Positions 1 through 5,807 of a stretch of DNA of 12,973 nt are shown piece by piece (positions within the stretch are counted from its first letter, which is position 1; every line of letters begins with the position of its first letter). The stretch is from contig JARBUQ010000070.1 of NCBI GenBank assembly GCA_029239545.1, positions 1 through 12,973 of the forward strand, given 5' to 3'. The stretch is from Paenibacillus sp. (lineage in GTDB: Bacteria; Bacillota; Bacilli; Paenibacillales; NBRC-103111). The position numbers and the translations under genes were made by a program. The notes beneath the pieces are model-generated. The model was given only the letters and a program-made list of their open reading frames with translations. It made no database searches and was not told the DNA's origin.

Positions 1-192
1 GGAAGTCGTTGTCGGAACACCGATCATCCAACTCAGGCTAAGCTTTTCCTTAGCAGGTGCTTTAGGTGTTTCGTTTGCTTTTGGCGAGCCGGTAGGAGTT
101 GATGTATTCGGTTCCTCCTTGCTGCCGCATGCGCTCAGAACGAGTGCTGAAGCCATTGATAATGCAATAATCTGTTTTAATCGTCTCTTCAA
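1..192 (-). CDS. Lipoprotein, probable ABC-importer solute-binding protein (N-terminal 64 residues only)
   Basis: The reading frame starts at a TTG (192-190) preceded by GGGAGG with an 8-base gap, and is still open at the window edge, so only the N-terminus is visible. It encodes a basic n-region (MKRRLKQ), a hydrophobic h-region (IIALSMASALVL) and a lipobox LSAC with the lipidated Cys at residue 22. A Ser/Pro/Thr/Lys-rich linker (about residues 23-50) follows, then KLSLSWMIGVP. This is the layout of a lipid-anchored extracellular protein, and a linker followed by a short beta-strand such as LSWM is typical of family 1 sugar or oligosaccharide binding proteins in Paenibacillus. The lipoprotein call is secure; the solute-binding role is inferred, and no substrate can be named. 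The only nearby in-frame ATG lies inside the signal peptide, so TTG is preferred. Confidence 0.72.
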   Translation of the reverse strand, partial: MKRRLKQIIALSMASALVLSACGSKEEPNTSTPTGSPKANETPKAPAKEKLSLSWMIGVPTTTS

Positions 193-245
193 TTACGTGA
201 CCTCCCTGAAATCAATAAGTATTGTTTGTTTGGTGAAAAAAACTG

Positions 246-259
246 CGTAATCGCTTTCA
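246..259 (-). promoter_or_regulatory. Candidate cre (CcpA) operator
   Basis: On the minus strand this reads TGAAAGCGATTACG. It fits the Bacillus cre consensus TGWAANCGNTNWCA at every position except the last (G instead of A). It lies between the candidate promoter and the TTG start of the lipoprotein, a position where CcpA binding would block elongation. That would suit a sugar-importer gene under catabolite repression. Short degenerate sites occur by chance, so this is suggestive only. Confidence 0.4.
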
Positions 260-320
260 TGTTGCTTATAAATCCAACTGCAGTTTTCCACCTCCAACTG
301 GTATATACATTAAATAAAAT

Positions 321-350
321 CTTGTATATTACCTGTATGAATATTACAAG
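321..350. repeat. Imperfect inverted repeat at the lipoprotein promoter
   Basis: The outer arms CTTGTA (321-326) and TACAAG (345-350) are exact complements, with partly symmetrical AT-rich sequence between them. The element overlaps the expected transcription start of the minus-strand promoter at 349-377, a usual place for a repressor operator (GntR-type sites are often of this size). No regulator is encoded nearby, so the partner is unknown. Confidence 0.35.
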
Positions 351-377
351 TATAACCTGTTATCTTCCTGTACGCAA
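349..377 (-). promoter_or_regulatory. Candidate sigma-A promoter for the lipoprotein gene
   Basis: The minus strand shows a -35 TTGCGT (377-372), a 17-bp spacer and a -10 TATACT (354-349). The -10 matches consensus at 5 of 6 bases; the -35 keeps only the TTG core. It would give a 5' untranslated region of about 150 bases containing the inverted repeat and the cre-like site. Confidence 0.4.
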
Positions 378-553
378 CAAAAAAATAGGTCCTCCAAAAA
401 AAGAGTTATAGCTCGTTTTGCCTATACTTCGTCCAAACCTGCTCCTAAGCTCCTCGTTCTATTCTCAATCCTAAGTGCAAATTCAAACCTTAGTATGCGA
501 TTTAATGACAGTTACAAGTCAATATTTAACCCTGTTAATCTATATGGACTGCA

Positions 554-582
554 TTGACAAACAACTGGGCTAGCTGTAATGT
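554..582 (+). promoter_or_regulatory. Sigma-A promoter of the thiamine operon
   Basis: A perfect -35 TTGACA (554-559) is followed by a 17-bp spacer and TAATGT (577-582), which keeps the important first, second and last bases of the -10. An overlapping TGTAAT at 575-580 is an alternative -10 with a shorter spacer. Transcription would start near 589, about 50 bases before the TPP aptamer and about 265 bases before thiF. Confidence 0.65.
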
Positions 583-605
583 GGAAGTAATTGAATCGAC
601 CATGG

Positions 606-617
606 CTTGGCGCCAAG
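606..617. repeat. Perfect 12-bp palindrome in the thi leader
   Basis: CTTGGCGCCAAG is a perfect palindrome, extended by one wobble pair and one G-C pair to 604-619. It lies about 15-30 bases downstream of the predicted transcription start and upstream of the riboswitch. In DNA it could be an operator; in RNA it could form a short stem with loop GGCGCC. Neither role is shown by the sequence. Confidence 0.45.
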
Positions 618-639
618 TCTGTACAATTCGCGCTTAGCA

Positions 640-737
640 TTGTCACTAGGGGTGCCTGTTCCTGCAGGCTGAGATGAAGGTAGACCTTTGAACTCTTTGA
701 ACCTGATCTGGTTGATGCCAGCGTAGGGAAGTGGAGC
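640..737 (+). promoter_or_regulatory. TPP riboswitch (thi-box aptamer)
   Basis: The hallmark thi-box segments occur in order: CTAGGGGTGCC (646-656), GGCTGAGATGA (667-677), then ACCTGATCTGG, TTGATGCCAGCGTAGGGAAG and TGG up to 734. CACT (644-647) pairs with AGTG (730-733) to close P1. Binding of thiamine pyrophosphate to this fold lowers expression of the downstream operon. Here it is followed at once by a hairpin (GACGGC 740-745 with GCCGTC 751-756) and by an intrinsic terminator at 778-803. Control is therefore most likely at transcription termination. The short inverted repeat ACAAT/ATTGT at 623-643 abuts the aptamer. Confidence 0.96.
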
Positions 738-777
738 AAGACGGCAGTTGGCCGTCTGCATGAGAATGACCATGTAT

Positions 778-803
778 CCGCCCCTAATGTGGGCGGTTTT
801 TTT
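778..803 (+). terminator. Riboswitch-controlled intrinsic terminator (attenuator)
   Basis: CCGCCC (778-783) pairs with GGGCGG (791-796) around a 7-base loop, followed by seven T residues (797-803). It sits 45 bases after the aptamer and 52 bases before the thiF start. This is the expected off-switch expression platform. The 5' shoulder CCCCTA (781-786) is complementary to TAGGGG (647-652) inside the aptamer, offering an antiterminator pairing (inference). Confidence 0.9.
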
Positions 804-838
804 GCGTGACTAATTAAGGGCGGCTATGCCGCTCACGC
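804..838 (+). other. Stem-loop between the attenuator and the thiF Shine-Dalgarno
   Basis: GCGTGA (804-809) is complementary to TCACGC (833-838). Inside, GCGGC (820-824) pairs with GCCGC (828-832) over a TAT loop, so the two helices stack directly. The structure ends two bases before the thiF Shine-Dalgarno (841-847). It exists only in read-through transcripts and could affect their stability or translation. Function is inferred from position only. Confidence 0.5.
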
Positions 839-854
839 TTGAGGAGGAAGTCGT

Positions 855-1883
855 ATGAGTGAGCCTGTTGGCTCCAGCGAGCGTTATTCGCGCCAAATGT
901 TATTTGGTCCGATCGGCACAGGCGGTCAGAGCCTTCTTGCCGGGTCCTCCGTGCTTATTGTTGGAATGGGGGCATTGGGAACCGTTCTGGCCAATCACAT
1001 GGTACGATCCGGTATTGGCTGTGTCCGCTTTGTCGATCGAGATTATGTAGAGCTCAGTAATTTACAGCGTCAGATGTTATATGATGAGGATGATGTTGAG
1101 CAAGCTTTGCCCAAGGTTGTCGCAGCTGAGCGCAAGCTTAAGCGCATTAACTCCTCGATCAAGCTTGAGCCGATTGTCTCCGATGTGACGGCCTCCAATG
1201 TGGAGCTGCTTATAGAGGGAATTGATCTGGTGCTGGACGGGACGGATAATTTCCAGACTCGTTTCATCCTGAATGATGCATGCTTCAAACATAATATTCC
1301 CTTTGTATATGGAGGAGCAGTAGGCTCCCGAGGAATGAGCGCTGCTTTCGTTCCAGGTGCAACCCCCTGTCTTCGCTGCTTGATCCAACCAGGTGAGGGT
1401 ACCGCAGAAACATGTGATCGTATTGGAGTGCTCTCTCCTGTCGTTGATATCGCCGCTTCTTACCAAGCCGTCGAAGCGTTGAAGCTGCTCGTTGGCGCAG
1501 CACAATCCAGGAGGACTAGCCTGCTTACTTTTGATATTTGGAATAATTACCATTATGAGATGAAATGCGGCGAGCCCAAGCCGGATTGTCCGACCTGCGG
1601 CACTCATGAGTACCCGGCTCTCCAAGTGAATGCTGCCAATGAGGTTGCTTCCTTATGCGGCAGAGAAACCGTTCAGATTCACCTCTCCTCAGCCTTCGAC
1701 TTGGAGGAATGGGAGAATAGATTGGCCTCTTCAGCAAGAGTTGAACGGAATCCCTTCTTATTGAAGGCTTATCTGACTGAAGGGGAACGGATTGTGATGT
1801 TCCCGGACGGACGGGCACTCATTCAAGGTACGGATGACCCTGTCCGCGCCAAAACCTTATATGCCCGTTACATCGGGATGTAG
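855..1883 (+). CDS. thiF: ThiF sulfur-carrier adenylyltransferase (E1-like)
   Basis: This 342-residue protein belongs to the ThiF/MoeB/HesA family. It uses ATP to adenylate the C-terminal glycine of ThiS so that sulfur can be loaded. Visible features: nucleotide-binding GMGALG (37-42), acidic D61/D63 and SNLQRQ (68-73), DGTDN (129-132 region), zinc-binding pairs C172/C175 and C245/C248, and the catalytic-type cysteine C187 in TAETCDRIGVLSPV. Residues from about 255 form a C-terminal extension (ending in FPDGRALIQGT and LYARYIG) that the shorter enterobacterial ThiF lacks but which occurs in Gram-positive members. The ATG is set by GAGGAGG seven bases upstream. It is the first gene after the TPP attenuator. 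MoeB-like activity toward MoaD cannot be excluded, but the operon argues for ThiS. Confidence 0.93.
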   Translation: MSEPVGSSERYSRQMLFGPIGTGGQSLLAGSSVLIVGMGALGTVLANHMVRSGIGCVRFVDRDYVELSNLQRQMLYDEDDVEQALPKVVAAERKLKRINSSIKLEPIVSDVTASNVELLIEGIDLVLDGTDNFQTRFILNDACFKHNIPFVYGGAVGSRGMSAAFVPGATPCLRCLIQPGEGTAETCDRIGVLSPVVDIAASYQAVEALKLLVGAAQSRRTSLLTFDIWNNYHYEMKCGEPKPDCPTCGTHEYPALQVNAANEVASLCGRETVQIHLSSAFDLEEWENRLASSARVERNPFLLKAYLTEGERIVMFPDGRALIQGTDDPVRAKTLYARYIGM

Positions 1884-1923
1884 AGAAAATTCCTTCATTA
1901 AAGTAAAAAGGAGGCTGCCCTAT

Positions 1924-2562
1924 ATGAAAGAATTCAAATTATATGTAATTACAGGTGAAATGTTTCACCCGGGACGTCCCATGCTTGAAGTCATGGAACA
2001 GGCCATGATCGGAGGAGCAGATATTATTCAGCTTCGTGACAAATCAAGCTCCAAACGCGAGGTGCTTCTCAAAGCACGCGGTTTGCGGGAGCTGACTCGT
2101 CGTTACGGAGTCACATTTATCGTGAATGATCATATTGATGTTGCTTTGGCTGTTGATGCGGATGGCATCCATCTGGGACAGGACGATCTTCCGATCGCTG
2201 AAGCTCGGAGAATTGTGGGTCCAGACAAATGGATCGGGATATCCACACATGCGATCGGGGAGGCCAGGCAAGCTGAGCTTGAAGGTGCAGATTACATTGG
2301 TGTGGGACCGGTATTCGAGACGAAAAGCAAAGTCGATGTAGTTGCTCCGGTATCAACGGAATATGTGCGTCAAGTGGCAGCAGAAGTTAGCATTCCCTTC
2401 GTTGCGATTGGCGGCATTAAACTGCATAATGTTGATCAAGTATTGGAATCCGGAGCAACCCGTATTTGTGCGATAAGCGAAATTGTCGGAAGTGAAGATG
2501 TAGCCGGAACTTGCCGCGCGTTTCTCGAGCGAATTGAACTGGCTAATGGCAGGAGGAGCTAG
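1924..2562 (+). CDS. thiE: ThiE thiamine-phosphate synthase
   Basis: ThiE joins HMP pyrophosphate and the thiazole phosphate to give thiamine phosphate in the cytoplasm. The 212-residue product has normal family length and a (beta/alpha)8 barrel pattern. Key motifs: IIQLRDK (34-40), IVNDHIDVALAVDADGIHLG (66-85) with DD at 87-88, GISTH (105-109), GADYIGVGPVF.T.SK (121-136) and the phosphate-binding AIGGI (161-165). These favour ThiE over the related tautomerase TenI, which lacks the complete set. The frame is open further upstream (to 1834) inside thiF, but the ATG at 1924 has AGGAGG nine bases before it and matches the family N-terminus (FKLYVIT). The gap after the thiF stop is 40 bases. Odd point: PVS at 142-144, where many ThiE proteins have PVG or PLG. 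Confidence 0.93.
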   Translation: MKEFKLYVITGEMFHPGRPMLEVMEQAMIGGADIIQLRDKSSSKREVLLKARGLRELTRRYGVTFIVNDHIDVALAVDADGIHLGQDDLPIAEARRIVGPDKWIGISTHAIGEARQAELEGADYIGVGPVFETKSKVDVVAPVSTEYVRQVAAEVSIPFVAIGGIKLHNVDQVLESGATRICAISEIVGSEDVAGTCRAFLERIELANGRRS

Positions 2563-2563
2563 G

Positions 2564-2761
2564 ATGGAGATTTGGGTAAATGGCAGCAAAAAAACGATTT
2601 CGGTTCAAACCGTAGAGCAGCTTCTGAGCGTATATGGAATGGAAAGCAAGCTGGTAGTGGTGGAGATTGACGGACAAATTATTCAAAGAGAAGAATGGCC
2701 GACTACTGAATTAATGGAAAATATGAAGGTTGAGCTTGTTCATTTTGTAGGAGGAGGCTGA
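2564..2761 (+). CDS. thiS: ThiS sulfur-carrier protein
   Basis: ThiS is a small ubiquitin-like protein that carries sulfur as a C-terminal thiocarboxylate to ThiG. The product is 65 residues, as usual, with a beta-grasp pattern (MEIWVNG, then VEQLLSVYG and VVVEIDGQII) and the diagnostic diglycine end, here HFVGGG. The ATG at 2564 has AGGAGG (2551-2556) seven bases upstream. It starts one base after the thiE stop, so the two are probably translationally coupled. A start at 2534 would lie inside thiE and add residues foreign to the family. The GGAGGAGG bases that encode the terminal glycines also serve as the Shine-Dalgarno of thiG. Confidence 0.94.
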   Translation: MEIWVNGSKKTISVQTVEQLLSVYGMESKLVVVEIDGQIIQREEWPTTELMENMKVELVHFVGGG

Positions 2762-2770
2762 CGAAAAGCC

Positions 2771-3553
2771 ATGAGTACACAAGATGTATTAATTATTGGC
2801 GGCAAACCATTGAGCTCGCGTTTCTTTCTGGGCACAGGACGATACCCGAATCCTTATGTGCAGCAGCAGGCCATTGCAGCGTCTGAAGCCGAGGTGCTCA
2901 CCTTCGCCATCCGTCGAGTTAATCTCGACTCACCGGATGACGATTCCATTCTGCAGCATCTGGAGGAACGCGTATATACGTTCCTGCCGAACACATCTGG
3001 CGCTCGGACGGCCGATGAAGCCGTTCGACTTGCCCGGCTCGCGCGCGCATCCGGCTTAAGCGACTGGATCAAGGTCGAGATCAGCGCGTCTGAGAAGACG
3101 CTGCTGCCGGACCCGATCGAGACGCTGAAAGCAACGGAGATCCTTGCGCGTGAAGGGTTTATTGTGCTGCCGTACACGTCCGACGATCCGGTGTTATGCC
3201 GGAGACTTGAAGAAGCGGGAGCTGCTGCTGTGATGCCAGGAGGCTCGCCGATCGGCACCGGTCTTGGCATTCTCAATCCCTATAACCTGGGATTGATTGT
3301 TGAAGAATCCGGCGTGCCGATTATTGTAGACGCAGGACTCGGTTCCGCGCAGGATGTAGTCCAAGCAATGGAGCTTGGAGCTGCCGGCGTACTGATGAAT
3401 ACACCCGTGGCGAAGGCCAAAGATCCGGTAAGGATGGCAGAAGCGATGAAGCTTGCTATTACTGCCGGGCGATTGTCCTACTTGGCTGGACGTATTCCGA
3501 AGAAGCGATATGCTTCCGCCAGCAGCGGCAGTGAGGAATGGGTTATTAAGTAA
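2771..3553 (+). CDS. thiG: ThiG thiazole synthase
   Basis: ThiG condenses 1-deoxy-D-xylulose 5-phosphate, dehydroglycine and sulfur from ThiS thiocarboxylate into the thiazole phosphate. The 260-residue TIM-barrel protein has typical length. Visible motifs: SRFFLGTGRYP (16-26), the Schiff-base lysine K101 in WIKVEI, TLLPD (110-114), VLPYTSDDP (132-140), AVMPGGSPIGTGLGILNP (153-170), and the phosphate loops IIVDAGLGSAQD (184-195) and GVLMNTPVAKAKDP (206-219). The start follows the thiS stop by nine bases. Its Shine-Dalgarno (about 2749-2757) overlaps the end of thiS and is about 13 bases from the ATG, longer than ideal, which suits coupling to thiS translation. Local GC is higher around 2990-3200, but the protein is typical, so I see no sign of transfer. 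Confidence 0.95.
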   Translation: MSTQDVLIIGGKPLSSRFFLGTGRYPNPYVQQQAIAASEAEVLTFAIRRVNLDSPDDDSILQHLEERVYTFLPNTSGARTADEAVRLARLARASGLSDWIKVEISASEKTLLPDPIETLKATEILAREGFIVLPYTSDDPVLCRRLEEAGAAAVMPGGSPIGTGLGILNPYNLGLIVEESGVPIIVDAGLGSAQDVVQAMELGAAGVLMNTPVAKAKDPVRMAEAMKLAITAGRLSYLAGRIPKKRYASASSGSEEWVIK

Positions 3554-3584
3554 CCAATTAAATGTATAGAAAGCGTGAATAAAT

Positions 3585-4730
3585 ATGTCAGAGCATTTGC
3601 TTGTTATTGGAGGCGGCGTGATTGGATTATCCTGCGCCTATGAGTTAAGGAAGCGCGGATATCAGGTTACGGTAGCCGAACAGCATACTTGCGGCGGACA
3701 AGCCTCTGGAGCAGCTGCCGGAATGCTGGCTCCCTTCTCGGAGAACAGCGAACAGCCTGATGCCTTCTTCCAGCTCTGCAGGGAGAGCCTGAAGCAATTC
3801 GAGCTATGGCAGCAAGAAATTCGTAAAGTGTCGGGAATGGACTTTGAATATTCGCGTTCAGGCAGCTTGTACGTATATTTTCATGAGGCAGACCGCTTGG
3901 CGATGGAAACTCGGCAAATGTGGCAGCAGCCTTATGGCGCAGAAGCCAGAATTGTTACAGGTGATGAGTTGTTCCAGCTCGAGCCAGAGTTATCCAGGTC
4001 TGCTCGGGGAGCCCTCTACTATCCGAATGAGACCCATGTGTATGCCCCTCATTATGTCAAGGCGCTCGAGCAAGCTTGTCGGAACATTGGTGTCATCATC
4101 TATGAACAGGCAGGAGCTATCTCAATGGAGGAAGATCATTCCTCAGAGAACGCTGCTGTTGTAGTCAGGCTCGGATCGGGTACCGTGCTGCATGCGGATC
4201 GATTAGTACTAAGTACTGGGGCCTGGTCCCAGCATTGGGAGCAAGCCTTGGGGATTAAAATGCCTGTCTACCCGATTCGCGGCCAAATCTGCGCCTACGA
4301 ATCCGCGGATGTTGGTCAATTACGGCATATGGTGTTTTGCAGTCAAGGTTATATGGTAGGAAAAGCCAATGGATCTCTTGTTTGCGGAGCCTCAGAGGAT
4401 ATCGCGGGCTTCAACACGGCGGTGACCGCTAAGGGTCTTGCCAGACTTGAGAGCTGGAACAGCAAGCTGCTCCCTACTCTTCAGGAGCATGCTCCCTTTC
4501 ACCAATGGGCCGGTCTGCGTCCAGCAACCCAGGACGGTTGGCCTCTCATAGGAACCACGCTTCAGGCGAAACATGTGCTGTTCGCTGTGGGACACTACCG
4601 CAATGGCATTCTGCTCAGTCCAGCGACTGCGCGGCTTGTGGCTGACCTGGCAGGCGGACAATCGCGTTACTACGAGGATACGACGCTTAAGCAATTCATC
4701 GCCGCATTCGCACCCGACCGCTTCTCATAG
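3585..4730 (+). CDS. thiO: ThiO glycine oxidase (FAD-dependent)
   Basis: ThiO oxidises glycine to the imine (dehydroglycine) that ThiG needs; this is the aerobic route, replacing the radical-SAM enzyme ThiH. The 381-residue product belongs to the DAO/GlyOx family. It has the FAD Rossmann motif G9-x-G11-x-x-G14, E32 at the end of the second strand, GGQASGAAAGMLAP shortly after, and the family C-terminal signatures WAGLRPATQDGWPLIG (from W308) and GHYRNGILLSPAT (from G336). R339 lies in the segment that usually contacts the substrate carboxylate. The ATG has only a weak upstream purine stretch (GAAAGCGTG), and a 6-codon mini-ORF (3562-3582) ends two bases before it. It lies 31 bases after thiG, in operon context. 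Confidence 0.93.
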   Translation: MSEHLLVIGGGVIGLSCAYELRKRGYQVTVAEQHTCGGQASGAAAGMLAPFSENSEQPDAFFQLCRESLKQFELWQQEIRKVSGMDFEYSRSGSLYVYFHEADRLAMETRQMWQQPYGAEARIVTGDELFQLEPELSRSARGALYYPNETHVYAPHYVKALEQACRNIGVIIYEQAGAISMEEDHSSENAAVVVRLGSGTVLHADRLVLSTGAWSQHWEQALGIKMPVYPIRGQICAYESADVGQLRHMVFCSQGYMVGKANGSLVCGASEDIAGFNTAVTAKGLARLESWNSKLLPTLQEHAPFHQWAGLRPATQDGWPLIGTTLQAKHVLFAVGHYRNGILLSPATARLVADLAGGQSRYYEDTTLKQFIAAFAPDRFS

Positions 4731-4770
4731 CGCAGTAGTACCACGAACCATGAAAAAGGAGTCATAGGCC

Positions 4771-5610
4771 ATGAACCCTGCAAGTCCTATACCTAGAGCA
4801 TTAACAATTGCTGGCTCGGACTCCGGCGGAGGCGCCGGTATACAAGCCGATCTCAAAACCTTTCAAGAGCTTGGTGTGTTCGGGATGAGCGCCATAACCT
4901 CGATAACCGCCCAGAATACGTTAGGCGTTCAGCATGTGTTTGCCATTCCAGTACAGACCATTGAGCAGCAGCTCGATTCCGTTCTGTCAGACATCGGCGC
5001 CGACGCCGTCAAGACAGGAATGCTGTTCTCCGCCGAAATCATCAGCATGGTTGCACGTAAAGTCCGTGAGTACAGCGTTGAAGGCTGCCTGGTTGTCGAT
5101 CCCGTCATGATTGCCAAAGGAGGTGCCTCCTTGCTTCAGCTCGAAGCCGTCCAAGCTCTGCGCTCTGAGCTGCTCCCACTAGCTGCTGTAGTAACGCCGA
5201 ATTTGCCTGAGGCTTGCGCCTTGCTCGGTTTACAGGGCATAGACAGCATCGATGCTATGATCGAAGCTGCTCAACTGCTGCATGCGCTTGGACCTCGCTT
5301 CGTGCTGCTGAAGGGCGGTCACCTCGAAGGTGACGAAGCCGTAGACGTGCTGTACGACGGGACGGAAGCGCTGCTGTTCCGTTCACCGCGCATCGATACA
5401 CGCCACACGCACGGCACAGGCTGCACGACCGCGTCAGCTCTTGCCGCCGGCCTTGCCAAGGGCATGCCGATGGCAGCCGCGGTAGCCGAAGCCAAACGCT
5501 TCGTCACTGCGGCCATCGGCGCAGCACTTCCTCTCGGGCATGGGATTGGCCCGACGAATCATGCGGCTTACCGGTTGCAAGCCGCAGCCGTGGCGGCGAA
5601 TCACAAGTAA
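4771..5610 (+). CDS. thiD: ThiD hydroxymethylpyrimidine/phosphomethylpyrimidine kinase
   Basis: ThiD phosphorylates HMP and HMP-P to HMP-PP, the pyrimidine substrate of ThiE. The 279-residue protein is a ribokinase-fold enzyme of usual length. It begins with the substrate loop AGSDSGGGAG (14-23) followed by IQADLKTF. It also carries VKTGML, VVDPVMIAKGG, VTPNLPEA, VLLKGGH, the anion-hole motif GTGCTTASALAAG with C218, and the C-terminal GHGIGPTNH. AAGGAG nine bases before the ATG supports the start. It is the last gene of the thi operon, 40 bases after thiO, and is followed by a hairpin at 5635-5664. PdxK-type pyridoxal kinase activity is possible in related proteins, but the context points to thiamine. 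Confidence 0.94.
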   Translation: MNPASPIPRALTIAGSDSGGGAGIQADLKTFQELGVFGMSAITSITAQNTLGVQHVFAIPVQTIEQQLDSVLSDIGADAVKTGMLFSAEIISMVARKVREYSVEGCLVVDPVMIAKGGASLLQLEAVQALRSELLPLAAVVTPNLPEACALLGLQGIDSIDAMIEAAQLLHALGPRFVLLKGGHLEGDEAVDVLYDGTEALLFRSPRIDTRHTHGTGCTTASALAAGLAKGMPMAAAVAEAKRFVTAAIGAALPLGHGIGPTNHAAYRLQAAAVAANHK

Positions 5611-5634
5611 CACCGCTCCCGCGCAGTTATGTGA

Positions 5635-5667
5635 AACCTCTGGAGCGAAGTCACTCCAGAGGTTCTT
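5635..5667 (+). terminator. Likely terminator of the thi operon
   Basis: AACCTCTGGAG (5635-5645) pairs perfectly with CTCCAGAGGTT (5654-5664) around an 8-base loop, 24 bases after the thiD stop. The trailing sequence TTCTT is a weak U-tract, so efficiency is uncertain. Because it is symmetrical it might also act on minus-strand transcripts. Confidence 0.6.
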
Positions 5668-5670
5668 GCT

Positions 5671-5699
5671 GGTTGAGTTCATACCAACCATGAACAACC
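5671..5699. repeat. Second stem-loop in the convergent intergenic region
   Basis: GTTCAT (5677-5682) pairs with ATGAAC (5690-5695), and GGTT (5671-5674) with AACC (5696-5699), leaving a two-base bulge and a 7-base loop. No T-run follows on either strand, so it is not a classical terminator. It may protect transcript 3' ends; function unknown. Confidence 0.4.
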
Positions 5700-5771
5700 G
5701 AAATTAGATATCCCCTACGCCTCAACGCGGTTTAACGCTTCATCACGGCAATGCACTAAATTCCCCTTATA

Positions 5772-5796
5772 CAACAAAACCCGGCCTGGGCCGGGT
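5772..5796 (-). terminator. Intrinsic terminator of the Nudix gene
   Basis: On the minus strand ACCCGGC (5796-5790) pairs with GCCGGGT (5785-5779) around CCAG, followed by TTTGTTGT. It begins 12 bases after the stop codon of the Nudix gene. A GC-rich stem with a T-rich tail in the right orientation makes this a good call. Confidence 0.8.
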
Positions 5797-5807
5797 CTTG
5801 GGAGTCC

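Larger units (their letters stand above)
193..553. other. AT-rich divergent intergenic region without a convincing gene
   Basis: This stretch separates the minus-strand lipoprotein from the plus-strand thi leader. It holds the lipoprotein's candidate promoter, a cre-like site and an imperfect inverted repeat (listed separately), plus a 10-bp palindrome AACTGCAGTT at 276-285. The open frame at 226-411 on the plus strand has no ribosome binding site and low-complexity content, so I do not call it a gene. I see nothing further in 411-553. Confidence 0.6.

Noticed and set aside
226..411. Plus-strand open frame of 61 codons
   Set aside because: No ribosome binding site, AT-rich low-information protein, and it lies across the minus-strand lipoprotein promoter.
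1077..1625. 182-codon antisense frame within thiF
   Set aside because: Shadow of the thiF coding frame; no start signal and no recognisable protein features.
1834..1923. Upstream extension of thiE
   Set aside because: It overlaps the end of thiF, and the ATG at 1924 has a strong Shine-Dalgarno and the normal family N-terminus.
1924..2562. TenI (thiazole tautomerase) instead of ThiE
   Set aside because: The protein keeps the ThiE substrate motifs (QLRDK, VNDH, GIHLGQDD, GISTH) that TenI has lost.
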